A stretch of 64,000 nucleotides of DNA from Paenibacillus farraposensis (GCF_020736845.1 NZ_JAFFQR010000019.1:33499-97498), one strand, 5' to 3'; positions 1 through 8,732 are shown, counted from the stretch's first letter. The notes: generated from the letters alone by a model not told the origin. Numbers and translations: made by a program.

Positions 1-1510
1 TGGGGCAATATGCTCTTCTTGAATGGTCTCGCTTTGCAGATGGTGCGGCTGAACGGACTCCGCTGCAATATGCACAGACTTTACAGCCCCTTCTGCCAGC
101 GCACTGTCCTGTACCGCGCCTGCTGCCAAATGGCGGGTGTGTACGGACTGTGCAGACAAATGTGAAGGGCCGACACTGCCTTCTGCAAGATTCGTCGCTT
201 GCACCGCGTTTACGGCCAGTTTTTCGGAAGTGATACTCTCCGATTGAAGCGCACGACCGGATACACTGTCTGGAGCCAGATGTCTCGCAAGCACCGAAGA
301 AGCCTCCAGATGAACGGAGGTAACGGCTCCGGCTGCCAAATGTGCCGAATCCACGGCTGCCACGGCTAGATGACTGCTCTGTACTGCTTCATCTGCAATA
401 TGCACAGATTGCACGGAATGAGCCGATAGCTTGGTGGAGGTTACACTTTCCGCCGCCAGTTTGGCGGAAGTAATAGCTTCATCCTGTAAGGCTGGAGTCG
501 CTATCGCCTGTGGGGCAATATGCTCTCCCTGAATGGCCCCGCTCTGCAAATGTTCCGATTGGATGGATTCCGGTGTGATATGCACGGATTTAACTGCGCC
601 CTCTGCCAGCACTCTGTCCTCTACCGCGCCCGTTGCCAGGTGCCGGGTTTGTACGGCCTGCACGGACAGATGTGAAGGGTCGATACTGCCCTCCGCGAGG
701 TTCGCCGCTTGCACCGAACGCGCTGCCAGCTTTTCTGAGGTGATACTTTCCGCCTGGATTGCACGTCCGGACACGCTATCCTGGGCCAGATGTCTCGTAA
801 GCACCGAGGAAGCCTGCAAATGAACCGAGGTGACCGCTCCAGAAGCGAGATGTGCCGAATCCACAGCCGCCACTGCCAGATGGTTGCTTTGTACTGATTC
901 ATCCGCAATATGCTCGGGCTGCACCGAATGGGTAGCCAACTTGGTGGAAGTTACACTGCCCTCCGCCAGTTTGGGAGAAGTAATGGCTTCATCCTGTAAG
1001 GCCGGAGTCGCTATCGCCTGTGGAGCAATATGCTCTCCTTGAATGGTCCCGCTTTGCAAGTGCTCCGATTGGATAGACTCCGGTGCGATATGCGCAGATT
1101 TAACTGCACCCTCTGCCAGTGCGGTTTCCTGCACCGCACCTGCTGCCAAATGACGGGTGTTTACGGCCTTTGCAGCCAGTTGTGCAGGGCCGACGCTATT
1201 TTCCGCCAGGTTAGAAGCTTGCACGGCCCGGGCCGCTAACTTCTCTGAAGTAACACTTTCCGACTGAAGCGCATGGCCGGATACGCTATCCGGGGCCAGA
1301 TGTTTGGTCTGGACCGATGCAGAGTGCAGATGATCGGAGGTGACGGATTCTGGAGCGAGATGTTTCGCCTCAACCGCTTCTACAGCCAGATGGTTACTCT
1401 GCACCGCTTTATCCGTAATGTGCCACGGCTGCACAGAGCGTGCTGACAGCTTGGAGGAAGTCACACTGCCTTCTGCCAATTTAGGAGCCGTAATTGCCAA
1501 ATCATTAATT
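1..1510. repeat. 510-bp higher-order repeat inside the decapeptide-repeat gene
   Basis: On top of the 30-bp unit the DNA repeats with a 510-bp period (17 units, 170 residues). The sequence at 1 recurs at 511 and again at 1021 with few changes, and the third copy diverges near 1510. The copies differ mainly at single bases, so the block looks like recent segmental duplication within an older array. More copies may lie to the left of the window. Confidence 0.85.
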
Positions 1511-3444
1511 TTGTCCGTCGCCACACTTTCCGGCGATAGTTTCAGTGAAGTGACGGCATGATCCTGCAAATGATGAGAGTATACCGCTCCATTCGCCAGA
1601 TGCCCGGTTTGAACCGCACCTTCACCCAATATATCTGCGGTAACGGACTGTCCCTGCAAAGATGAGGTTCCTACACTGCCCTCTGCAAGATGTTCGCTCA
1701 GTACCGAACTATGGGCCAGATGAGTCGAATTGACGGATTGGGCCTGCAATGCCTTTCCACCCACACTGTTGGTGGCCAGATGATTTTCACGGATCATCCC
1801 GGGTGCGATGTGTACGTGTGTAATGGCTTGTGACGCAATTTTATTTCCCGTTACTGCTCCTGTGCCAATTTTAATTTCCGTCACCGCTTCTTCAGCGATT
1901 TTGTCAGACCTAATAGCGCCCGGAGCAATATGGTTTTCCTTGATAACCTGATTTGCCACATGATGATCGAGAATTGCGCTTTTCCCTATTTTCTCGCTCG
2001 TCACAGACCCTGATTGCAGATGCTGCTCCGTCACGGCCTCGGCTACAATATGATACTTGCGAATAATTTCAGACTGCAGATGTAATGAGGAGACCGCCTC
2101 CGGGGCAATCTGGGGCCCTTTAATAGCTGACGCAGCAATATGTCTGGTAAAAACCGCCTCATCGGCAATTTTGTGTGGCAGAATGCTCTGATCCGATATT
2201 TTGGATGAAGTCACAGACTGATCAACAATTTGCAGTGAGCCTACTGACTGATCCGCCAGCTTATTAGACTGAATACTCCGGTCCGCCAGATGCCGGGCTG
2301 TCACTTCACCTGTGCCAATCTGCTCTTCTCCAATCGCACCGGGACTCAGATGCTTTCTTTCAATCGCTTCTGCCTGAATATGCTCACTGGTGATCGCCTC
2401 ATGCTCCAGATGGCGTCCACTGACGGCACCTTCCTCCAGCTGTTCCTTGCCCACAATTCCAGCGGCAAGCTGATGACGGTTGATTGAACCGGGAGACAGA
2501 TGGCGGGCGTGAACGGCATGATCAGTCAGGTGTGAACTCTCGATACTGCCAGCCTGAATTTTAGAACCATCCACAGCCCCGTCCCGCAGTTTGGAGGTGG
2601 TCACAGACTGTTCTCCGAGCTTGGAGCTGTCGACGGCTTCATTCGCTAAATTGTTCGATTGAATCGTACCGCTGCGAATTTTATCAGTGGTAACCACCTG
2701 ATCCTGAAGCATCTCTGAAGACACAATCCAGTTTTTGAAATGACGGCTCTCAATCGAGCCATTGGCAATATGATCACCGCTGATAATCTTATCGGCCAGC
2801 TTTTCCGGGGTGATGCTGCCATCACGAAGCTTCTCGCCGCCAATGGAGCGATCCCGCAATTTGCTGCCTGCTACCGATGCATCCGACAGATGCTCCACTG
2901 TAATGGAATCAGGAGCAATCTTTGAAGAAGTCACCGCGCCGTCAGCTATTTTAATCGTTTGAACGGCATAATCGGCTAGATATTCCGTTTGGATACTCTC
3001 CTGTTTCAGCTTGCTGTGATCGATAGAAGCTGGAGCAATCTTCTCACCTGTCACAGCGAAGTCACTCAGATCATCTGTATAAATAAAAGCCTGGCTTACA
3101 TGGGGCGCCTTTTTACTGTTCAAAATTTCCTCGACATCAATTGGATCAGGCTGAGGCTCCGGCTCGTTTGCTTCCTCTATGGAAACCTGCGTTTCCTCTG
3201 CACTTGCATTTTCAACCTCTGGCTCGTGCACATTCTGGACTTCAGGCTTGATAACAGCCTGTTCTTCCAACTCCTCTGCTACTGGGGGAGGCGGAGAAGC
3301 AACTTGATGTAGTCTTGCTTCTGTCTCCCTCTCCACAGGTACCGGCTTCGAGCGCTGTATCATACTTAATTCATTCAATTCCGGGTCAATTACACTATAG
3401 AGCGGCTTTTTGATTTTGGTGGTTTTACGACTCTTGTTCTTCAA
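1..3444 (-). CDS. Giant decapeptide-repeat protein (WIAG-tail-like), 3' end outside window
   Basis: This reading frame stays open from a TTG start at 3444 to the left edge (at least 1148 codons). The TTG follows an AAGGGAGAGA ribosome site; the ATG just upstream (ATGAGAAGG) closes at once. Residues 1-110 are basic, then Pro/Glu-rich, with no signal peptide. From about residue 120 the protein is built of roughly 10-residue units of the pattern [SA][IV]x[ST]xx[LI]Ax[GED], for example SVTSTKLA and AIQGEHIAP. About 100 units lie in the window. Such units occur in Paenibacillus proteins annotated as WIAG-tail and in some phage fibre-like proteins. The name is from memory and the C-terminus that would confirm it is missing. 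A surface fibre or spore-surface role is a guess. Confidence 0.75.
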   Translation of the reverse strand, partial: MKNKSRKTTKIKKPLYSVIDPELNELSMIQRSKPVPVERETEARLHQVASPPPPVAEELEEQAVIKPEVQNVHEPEVENASAEETQVSIEEANEPEPQPDPIDVEEILNSKKAPHVSQAFIYTDDLSDFAVTGEKIAPASIDHSKLKQESIQTEYLADYAVQTIKIADGAVTSSKIAPDSITVEHLSDASVAGSKLRDRSIGGEKLRDGSITPEKLADKIISGDHIANGSIESRHFKNWIVSSEMLQDQVVTTDKIRSGTIQSNNLANEAVDSSKLGEQSVTTSKLRDGAVDGSKIQAGSIESSHLTDHAVHARHLSPGSINRHQLAAGIVGKEQLEEGAVSGRHLEHEAITSEHIQAEAIERKHLSPGAIGEEQIGTGEVTARHLADRSIQSNKLADQSVGSLQIVDQSVTSSKISDQSILPHKIADEAVFTRHIAASAIKGPQIAPEAVSSLHLQSEIIRKYHIVAEAVTEQHLQSGSVTSEKIGKSAILDHHVANQVIKENHIAPGAIRSDKIAEEAVTEIKIGTGAVTGNKIASQAITHVHIAPGMIRENHLATNSVGGKALQAQSVNSTHLAHSSVLSEHLAEGSVGTSSLQGQSVTADILGEGAVQTGHLANGAVYSHHLQDHAVTSLKLSPESVATDKINDLAITAPKLAEGSVTSSKLSARSVQPWHITDKAVQSNHLAVEAVEAKHLAPESVTSDHLHSASVQTKHLAPDSVSGHALQSESVTSEKLAARAVQASNLAENSVGPAQLAAKAVNTRHLAAGAVQETALAEGAVKSAHIAPESIQSEHLQSGTIQGEHIAPQAIATPALQDEAITSPKLAEGSVTSTKLATHSVQPEHIADESVQSNHLAVAAVDSAHLASGAVTSVHLQASSVLTRHLAQDSVSGRAIQAESITSEKLAARSVQAANLAEGSIDPSHLSVQAVQTRHLATGAVEDRVLAEGAVKSVHITPESIQSEHLQSGAIQGEHIAPQAIATPALQDEAITSAKLAAESVTSTKLSAHSVQSVHIADEAVQSSHLAVAAVDSAHLAAGAVTSVHLEASSVLARHLAPDSVSGRALQSESITSEKLAVNAVQATNLAEGSVGPSHLSAQSVHTRHLAAGAVQDSALAEGAVKSVHIAAESVQPHHLQSETIQEEHIAP

Positions 3445-3608
3445 GCAGCTCTCTCCCTTCTCATATTTATCGTTACAGCATCATATGCAGCCCCTTGGGC
3501 ACTTGCCACCCTCCTTAGGACCCCACTTTTTATCAAAAAATATAGATACTCATTGAGCATTTTAGCGTCATCGGATATCTGTCTTACAGGCCCCACTGAA
3601 ATCGGCGT
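3445..3608. other. Gene-free divergent intergenic region
   Basis: This stretch separates the repeat-protein gene (minus) from fabV (plus). On the minus strand it holds a second AAGGAGGGTGG ribosome-site-like sequence about 60-70 nt before the TTG start, followed only by very short open frames. No confident promoter for the repeat gene was seen. Confidence 0.5.
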
Positions 3609-3636
3609 TTGAAAAAAAATTGTTAAAAGTTAAAAT
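3609..3636 (+). promoter_or_regulatory. SigA-type promoter of fabV
   Basis: TTGAAA at 3609-3614 and TAAAAT at 3631-3636 are spaced by 16 bases, about 45 nt before the fabV start. No FapR-type operator was recognised. Confidence 0.5.
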
Positions 3637-3679
3637 AGTAGGGTGGAGATTGCTACGAGAAGAGAGGAATTACATAAAC

Positions 3680-4867
3680 ATGATTATCAAACCAAGAACA
3701 CGCGGCTTTATCTGTACCACTGCTCATCCGGTGGGCTGTACCCGACATGTTCAGGAGCAAATTGACTATGTGCAGGCCCGTCCTGCTGTTCAGGGGCCAC
3801 GTAACGTGCTTGTGATCGGGGCATCTGCCGGATATGGATTGGCCTCCCGCATTACTGCCTCATTCGGAGCACGGGCCAATACAATTGGTGTGTATCGCCC
3901 TAGTAATGCTACAGCCACACGTACCGCTTCAGCAGGATGGTATAATTCTGCTGCATTTGAAAAGGCTGCTCAAGAAGCAGGGCTTAAATCTTTAAGCGTG
4001 ACGGGAGATGCCTTTTCGGATGAGATCAAAGCCAAAACGGTGGAAGTTATTCGCGAAGAGCTGGGCCAAGTCGATCTGGTCATTTACAGTGTCGCTTCCA
4101 GTCGCCGTAAGAATCCCCGCACAGGTGAAACGTTCAATTCTGTACTCAAACCGATTGGTAAACCCTATACAAATAAAACAGTTAACTTCCACACTGGTGA
4201 AATCAGCAGCGTTACACTGGAACCCGCGACGGAAGAGGAAGTGCAGGCAACTGTAGAGGTTATGGGCGGTGAAGACTGGAAATTATGGATTGACGCCCTG
4301 CGTGAAGGTGGTGTGCTGGCAGATACTGCAACGACCTTCTCTTTTTCGTACATTGGCTCAGATATTACGCAGCCCATATATAGAGAAGGCAGTATCGGAA
4401 GCGCAAAAGATCACCTGGAGACGACGGCGCAACAGCTGAACGATCAACTGAAAGCCACAGGCGGACGCGCCTTCGTGGCCGTCACCAAAGGACTCGTTAC
4501 CCAATCCAGCTCTGCCATTCCTGTCGTTCCTCTGTATATTTCCGCTTTATACAAGGTAATGAAGGAAAAGGGGCTGCATGAAGGGTGTATAGAACAATGC
4601 TACCGCTTGTTTGCCGAGCGTCTGTATGCTCCGGAAACTCCTCTAGACGAAGAGGGGCGTGTTCGTATGGATGATTGGGAACTGCGTGAAGACGTACAGG
4701 CAGAGGTCGCAAACATATGGAATGAGCTGACAACAAGCAATATCTATGAACTGTCTGATCTTGAAGGTTATCGTCGCCAGTTTTTCCAACTGTTTGGCTT
4801 TGAGTTCGAGGGTGTGGACTACGAGGCTGATATTGATCCTATCGTAAATATTCCTAATATTCGCTAA
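3680..4867 (+). CDS. fabV: Trans-2-enoyl-ACP/CoA reductase, FabV/TER family
   Basis: This NADH-dependent enoyl reductase carries out the last step of the fatty-acid elongation cycle and is a triclosan-tolerant alternative to FabI. The 395-residue product has the family length. It starts MIIKPRTRGFICTTAHPVGC, carries the dinucleotide motif GASAGYGLASR near residue 50, and has the Y-(X8)-K active site at Y234 and K243 (YREGSIGSAK). The open frame extends 20 codons further upstream, but the ATG at 3680 follows GAGAGGA and matches the usual family N-terminus. It is monocistronic, with its own promoter and a terminator downstream. Confidence 0.95.
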   Translation: MIIKPRTRGFICTTAHPVGCTRHVQEQIDYVQARPAVQGPRNVLVIGASAGYGLASRITASFGARANTIGVYRPSNATATRTASAGWYNSAAFEKAAQEAGLKSLSVTGDAFSDEIKAKTVEVIREELGQVDLVIYSVASSRRKNPRTGETFNSVLKPIGKPYTNKTVNFHTGEISSVTLEPATEEEVQATVEVMGGEDWKLWIDALREGGVLADTATTFSFSYIGSDITQPIYREGSIGSAKDHLETTAQQLNDQLKATGGRAFVAVTKGLVTQSSSAIPVVPLYISALYKVMKEKGLHEGCIEQCYRLFAERLYAPETPLDEEGRVRMDDWELREDVQAEVANIWNELTTSNIYELSDLEGYRRQFFQLFGFEFEGVDYEADIDPIVNIPNIR

Positions 4868-4903
4868 CACCTATTTTTAGCCTGTGATGCTATGGAAAAA
4901 GAC

Positions 4904-4957
4904 AAAAAGCTGTTCTCCGGACAGAAGCATTGTGCTCTGTGCGAAGGACAGCTTTTT
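4904..4957 (+). terminator. Intrinsic terminator of fabV
   Basis: AAAAAGCTGTTCT pairs with AGGACAGCTTTTT with one mismatch, and an inner ACAGA/TCTGT pairing extends the stem. It ends in five T and lies 37 nt after the fabV stop. Confidence 0.75.
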
Positions 4958-5051
4958 AATGAAATAGAGACACTGTGCCCACTCCAAACTGCAGCATGGA
5001 GCAAACATTGCAATTTTAAATTTCATTTGATATTGTAAAAATAAGCATAGC

Positions 5052-5078
5052 AAAAACCCTCTTTCTTAACAAGAGGGT
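5052..5078 (-). terminator. Minus-strand terminator with no annotated gene upstream
   Basis: The stem ACCCTCTT/AAGAGGGT (5057-5078) has a 6-nt loop. Read on the minus strand it is followed by five T (5056-5052). No minus-strand protein gene precedes it; the nearest minus promoter is the Fur-box promoter at 5385-5413. Confidence 0.65.
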
Positions 5079-5160
5079 GGGCACAGTTGGACAAGTCCTA
5101 CCTTGACCAACCATGGCTATATTGCTTAGCCCATCACAACCATATAAGGAGGTGAACAAC

Positions 5161-5313
5161 GTGGCAAAAGACGTGCTGTGTGAAGTCAACTCTTGTACGT
5201 ATTGGGCTCAAGATAATAAATGCAGCGCAAGCTCCATTTACATCGTTAGCAACAAGCCTTCAGACACTCACAAGTCCGAAGAAACAGACTGCAAAACTTT
5301 TGAAGCAAAATAA
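5161..5313 (+). CDS. DUF1540 domain protein
   Basis: This is a 50-residue Cys-rich protein with a GTG start directly after a perfect AAGGAGGTGAACAAC ribosome site. The four cysteines (LCEVNSC...KCSA...DC) match the DUF1540 pattern of small, probably metal-binding proteins found singly or in tandem in spore-formers. The function is unknown. A longer open frame from 5113 ignores the strong ribosome site. A Fur-box promoter just downstream points back across the gene on the opposite strand. Confidence 0.85.
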   Translation: MAKDVLCEVNSCTYWAQDNKCSASSIYIVSNKPSDTHKSEETDCKTFEAK

Positions 5314-5347
5314 CGCTCGTATTCCAAGCCAAACTCTAGTAGACAAT

Positions 5348-5379
5348 GAAGGAGCCCCTGCCCGGGTTCCTTCTTTCTT
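5348..5379 (+). terminator. Terminator of the DUF1540 gene
   Basis: GAAGGAGCCC pairs with CGGGTTCCTTC through G-U pairs and is followed by a T/C-rich run. Confidence 0.6.
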
Positions 5380-5384
5380 CTGAT

Positions 5385-5413
5385 ATTTTAACAAGAATGA
5401 TAATTATTATCAA
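5385..5413 (-). promoter_or_regulatory. Minus-strand promoter overlapping a perfect Fur box
   Basis: On the minus strand, TTGATA (5413-5408), a 17-base spacer and TAAAAT (5390-5385) make a good SigA promoter. The -35 element overlaps TGATAATTATTATCA (5398-5412), which equals the Bacillus 7-1-7 Fur consensus TGATAATnATTATCA exactly. Zur and PerR boxes differ in the outer bases. No protein gene lies directly downstream in the direction of transcription. Confidence 0.65.
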
Positions 5414-5592
5414 GCTCTTTTTCCAGCCATGGATTGATTCCGACAAAAACAAAAAAAAGCGCCGCTCTGAACGGTTCGCTTCTTGTGCTTGATTTTTTGC
5501 AATTGTTCCTGCTTGGTCGGCTTCATTCGCACATGCTGTGATATATCAGCATAGTGCCCATTCGTTTTATAGCTCTGCTTCATCGCAAGCAA
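5410..5592 (-). CDS. Possible small basic protein
   Basis: This is a 60-codon frame, or 57 codons from the ATG at 5583, encoding a Lys/Gln-rich peptide (KQEQLQKIKHKKR). No convincing ribosome site precedes either start, no domain is recognised, and the stop overlaps the Fur box. It is kept as a low-confidence gene because it fills the gap between two real genes. Confidence 0.25.
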   Translation of the reverse strand: MLAMKQSYKTNGHYADISQHVRMKPTKQEQLQKIKHKKRTVQSGAFFCFCRNQSMAGKRA

Positions 5593-5621
5593 CCAAGTGA
5601 ATCAAAAGCACGTTATTATCA

Positions 5622-5993
5622 TTAAATTTCTGATAAAATATCCCCATCGCCACTTGAAGCCGCAATCACAAAAACAACAATGAAGAAAATGATGATTAGT
5701 GCGTATATCATTGTCCCGATAATGCTACATACCAGTCCGGCAATCGCCATACCTCTGCCTTGCTCACCATGACGATTAATTTCCTTCAAAGAAAGGCTGG
5801 ACAAAATAATGCCAACAATTCCGATAATAAACCCAAGATAGGGAATGACAACAGACAAAATGCCGAGTACCATCGAAGCAACAGCCTTGTTGTTTGTGGG
5901 TGGGACCATTGGGTGCGGATTAAATGGGGCGTTATAACCGTTGTTCTCCTGAAAAGAATCGGAAGACTGAGGCTCCCTGTAAAAATCACTCAT
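5622..5993 (-). CDS. DUF4190 membrane protein
   Basis: This 123-residue protein has a polar, Pro/Asn-rich cytoplasmic head (1-35). Two hydrophobic segments follow, around 38-65 (VASMVLGILSVVIPYLG...) and 85-113, joined by the SLKEINRHGEQGRGMAIAGL loop. The NKAVASMVLG start of the first helix and the GRGMAIAGLV motif are typical of DUF4190. These are small membrane proteins of unknown role, often with Pro-rich N-termini. It appears monocistronic. Confidence 0.85.
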   Translation of the reverse strand: MSDFYREPQSSDSFQENNGYNAPFNPHPMVPPTNNKAVASMVLGILSVVIPYLGFIIGIVGIILSSLSLKEINRHGEQGRGMAIAGLVCSIIGTMIYALIIIFFIVVFVIAASSGDGDILSEI

Positions 5994-6041
5994 CTGTCTA
6001 ATTCAACTCCAATATGTAAAATAGCAATATGTACTTTTTAA

Positions 6042-6285
6042 GAGTACCACAATCTTACAAATTAGGACAGTACTTATTTTTAAAAATGATGTTTATTTTT
6101 TAAGACAATACCATTATCATCAAAGTTCACAATACATTTTACCTAATGTGTTGTACTTCATTGTCGAGACCATTGGCCTTTGGAAAATAATATAAATCAC
6201 TATAATATTCTCATTTTAGTATTAGGAAATACGTTATTATATGGAAGAAATCAATATACTACATAAATGCAAAGTCGTATTAATT
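6042..6285. other. AT-rich intergenic stretch
   Basis: No gene is seen here. A possible plus-strand promoter TTTGGA (6179-6184), 16 bases, TATAAT (6201-6206) could have served the decayed DUF6055 gene downstream. Confidence 0.4.
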
Positions 6286-7547
6286 ATGAAAAATATTGAA
6301 TGCCGCTTTAATGATCTTATTATTATTGGATGTAACAAGCTATGGGGCAGTAGCTGATTTATTAGGCACTGCCAAAACGGCAAAGGCTGAAGGTGTTGAA
6401 AGCGATGTCAATACAGAAATTACGAAGAATTCAGACGAATACAAACAAAGATACAACTGGAACCGTAAATAGGGCTTTTGTTGAAGGCAACTTGGCCAAC
6501 CTCGAAAGTATCCCTTTCATTTTGCATGGATAAATTTGGATTGAAGGATATCGGAACTTCTCCTAATCGAGGAATAACCGGAAAATATAAAACGAACATT
6601 TACATTGCAAGCACTGGACTGAAAGAGATCACCGAAGATTGGGCTTATATGTCAATAGACAGAGATGCATTGGGTTACATTGTCATGATGCCGGCAGCGA
6701 TGCGTGTAGACCCGCCAAGTTGGTTAGTTCCTCATGAATTAGGCCATGTATTTACCTACCATAACGGAGGAGAAGTTCCTTATGAGTGGTATGAAGCGGT
6801 AGCTAACTTCTTGCGTAATGAATATTTGGGTAGTGACTACTACAGTTATGGCGGAAGAGTATATGGTCCAGACTCTGACTTTTTTGCCCCCTTTATACTC
6901 AATTCAGAATCACATTTTCCACATACAAAGAATTGGTACGATGCATGGCCTATTCTCCTCTATATTCATGAAAATCCAGATCACATCAACGGCCTTGGAC
7001 ATCAAGCAATGTTGAATTTATTGTCTTACGGCCAATAAGATACGACCTACTTTAAATCTATGGAAAAGGTAACTGGAGTTTCTATTAAAGAAATACTGGG
7101 TGGAATGGCAAGAAGGATGGTAACTATGGACTTCAAGAGTCCACAATATTAGTTTGAAGCATTTAAATGAACTTTTGAATACACCGACAATTATAATAAG
7201 ATACATACAACACTCGTAAATGGTAAAGACGGCTGGATGACCGTACCTCAAAAAAAGGCTCCACAACAGACAGGTTACAACATTGTTCCTTTAAATGCTG
7301 AGTTGAGCAAAGCTTCCGTCATAGTAGTTTCCAAGGAACAAGCAAAACCAGAGGCACTGATTGGAGAGCTAGCATTGTTACCGTAACGCATTGGGGAGAT
7401 ACCCGATATTCTACAATGTGAAATAAAGGGAAAAATTCTGTGAATTTGCAAGGAGACGAAAAAGCTGTTTATTGGGTTGTTTCCGCAACACCAGATGAAA
7501 TTAAACATTTTAATATTGAAGAAGATAGGGAAACTTATCCTTATTAA
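6286..7547 (+). pseudogene. Decayed secreted DUF6055 metalloprotease-like gene
   Basis: The pieces lie in order in all three frames. From 6286 there is a lipophilic signal-peptide stretch (a frameshift near 6295, then LMILLLL) that ends at a TAG near 6473. A second frame (about 6478-7038) carries the core with the zinc motif HELGH (VPHELGHVFTYHNGGEVP) and EWYEAVANF. The same frame then continues through TAA (7036), TAG and TGA codons with readable protein (KVTGVSIKEILGG...). A last frameshift leads to TVTHWGDTRYSTM and DEKAVYWVVSATPDEIKHF, ending at TAA 7547. At least two frameshifts and five in-frame stops make it non-functional. The family name is from recognition of the HELGH context and the C-terminal motifs. 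Confidence 0.75.
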
Positions 7548-7610
7548 GTAAAAGTAACAAAGTGATTGTAGATCATAGAGTTTGCTAAAAAAAAGTGAAT
7601 AAATGCCTGG

Positions 7611-7645
7611 ACAATAGCACTGGTGTCAAATACCAGTGCTATTGT
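7611..7645 (+). terminator. Perfect 14-bp hairpin after the DUF6055 pseudogene
   Basis: ACAATAGCACTGGT and ACCAGTGCTATTGT flank a 7-nt loop. The following sequence is T/G-rich rather than a clean T run. Confidence 0.6.
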
Positions 7646-7763
7646 TGTTGGTACGAATAGCACTTCATATAAGGATTGTGCATACAGTATTTTACCTGTT
7701 ACAGATTAAATGCGTTCTATTAAAGCGCGTTCTATGAGAGCATTCTGCAAGGAGGATAGAGCT

Positions 7764-7934
7764 ATGTTATATCGTGCAGCACCCCGCAGAAAAGGCTCAC
7801 TCCACAAACGTTTAAAAGCGGATACGCTCAGAAAAGTATCCGTAGCCATGCTGCCCTTTTACAAGGCAATTGCGAGCCGTCGTACTTTTGCTATTCACTG
7901 GTCAGAAGCAGTCATTCAGGGCAACCTGGAATGA
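7764..7934 (+). CDS. Small hypothetical protein, first of a paralogous pair
   Basis: This is a 56-residue basic protein. The ATG at 7764 follows AAGGAGGA with 7-nt spacing; the longer frame from 7710 lacks such a site. Its middle (KVSVAMLPFYKAIASRRTFA) aligns with AIAKAVFPLYREFAHNRSFA of the next gene, so the two look like diverged copies. The stop overlaps the next start (ATGA), which implies translational coupling. No function is recognised. Confidence 0.7.
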   Translation: MLYRAAPRRKGSLHKRLKADTLRKVSVAMLPFYKAIASRRTFAIHWSEAVIQGNLE

Positions 7935-8227
7935 CGATTCCACCGGGAACAGTACAGTTTACATTTGAGACGAGGGTTCATCGCGCCATCGCCAAAGCTG
8001 TTTTTCCGCTGTATCGGGAATTCGCACATAATCGTAGCTTTGCGTCTGCTCTAGCTAAAGCAATCAACAGGCAAGACGAGCGTGCGGCTACGGTGATGAT
8101 CCGCAGCATGATCCCATCCTTTGCGCTGAAATCCGTACAGATTGAGGATCATGGCTTCGCCTTGCTTTTTAAGTATCCTTTCAGTACATATCCATATTGC
8201 CATCTGCTCATTCGGGAGTCCAATTAA
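7931..8227 (+). CDS. Hypothetical protein, second of a paralogous pair
   Basis: This is a 98-residue product whose ATG overlaps the stop of the previous gene by four bases. Residues 18-50 resemble the upstream protein; the rest (EDHGFALLFKYPFSTYPYCHLL) is unique to this copy. There is no signal peptide or membrane segment. The pair is followed by a convergent gene with only 15 nt between stops. The function is unknown. Confidence 0.7.
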   Translation: MTIPPGTVQFTFETRVHRAIAKAVFPLYREFAHNRSFASALAKAINRQDERAATVMIRSMIPSFALKSVQIEDHGFALLFKYPFSTYPYCHLLIRESN

Positions 8228-8242
8228 ACACTTAAATAGTCC

Positions 8243-8593
8243 CTACGAGCGTCTTTGCTTGAGCTCTTCAATGAGTTCTTTTCCCAATTGTATGGCCATA
8301 TCTGTCAGCACCCGGATTTCGTCCTTGGTGATATGGTCCATGTGCGCCCCGCAGCAAATCGCAAAGTTGCCTGCGAACTCTTTACGCAAGCGAACGGCAA
8401 TTTCTTCGGTAATATAAAATTCCTTGTGGGATTGCAGTTGCACCGTTTGCATCGGCTCCAGTCTGGCCCCGGCTGTAATCGTTCCCAGATGGGGCTCATC
8501 CCCGCCTGAAACAAGCACGACAATATCCTCCCCCATGAAGTAAGCATCCAGTACAAGACGGATACGTCCGGTTTCTTTTTGCAAATGAATCAT
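8243..8593 (-). CDS. LpdD-like prenyl-FMN-associated chaperone domain protein
   Basis: This 115-residue protein starts at ATG 8593 after GGGAGAGG; the frame extends further upstream without a better site. The motifs SGGDEPHLGTITAGA and ICCGAHMDHITKDEI resemble the small subunit (LpdD/BsdD-like domain) associated with UbiD-type prenylated-flavin decarboxylases. No decarboxylase gene is adjacent, so the client is unknown. A short inverted repeat lies upstream (8625-8638). Confidence 0.65.
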   Translation of the reverse strand: MIHLQKETGRIRLVLDAYFMGEDIVVLVSGGDEPHLGTITAGARLEPMQTVQLQSHKEFYITEEIAVRLRKEFAGNFAICCGAHMDHITKDEIRVLTDMAIQLGKELIEELKQRRS

Positions 8594-8624
8594 ATGTCCC
8601 TCTCCCGTGTAAAATTTATATTTT

Positions 8625-8638
8625 GTGAATGTATTCAC
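8625..8638. promoter_or_regulatory. Imperfect palindrome upstream of the LpdD-like gene
   Basis: GTGAATgtATTCAC is a 6-2-6 inverted repeat 31 nt before the start codon and could be an operator. The regulator is unknown. Confidence 0.3.
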
Positions 8639-8692
8639 TTTATACTCTTCTATTTATTGTATCGCTCCCTGAACGATTCGACAATTAAAAAT

Positions 8693-8732
8693 GGCCCACA
8701 GCAGCCTCCATAAACGGTGGCTGCTGTGGGCC
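8693..8732 (-). terminator. Strong terminator of the large subtilase gene
   Basis: GGCCCACAGCAGCC and GGCTGCTGTGGGCC form a perfect 14-bp stem. On the minus strand it is followed by ATTTTTAATT. It lies 45 nt after the stop of the large subtilase gene. Confidence 0.85.

Larger units (their letters stand above)
5052..5378 (-). ncRNA. Candidate Fur-controlled antisense RNA over the DUF1540 gene
   Basis: A minus-strand promoter (5385-5413) with a perfect Fur box would start a transcript near 5378, and the minus-strand terminator at 5078-5052 would end it. The RNA would be about 325 nt, fully antisense to the DUF1540 gene, and no open frame of useful length was seen in it. All of this is inferred from sequence signals, and transcription is unproven. 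Confidence 0.4.

Noticed and set aside
533..2925. Several plus-strand open frames of 60-96 codons
   Set aside because: They are antisense shadows of the decapeptide-repeat gene, repeat with the same 30-bp period and have no ribosome sites.
1..3000. Regular 30-bp periodicity that could suggest a CRISPR array
   Set aside because: The units are coding, degenerate at third positions, and there are no unique spacers between identical repeats.
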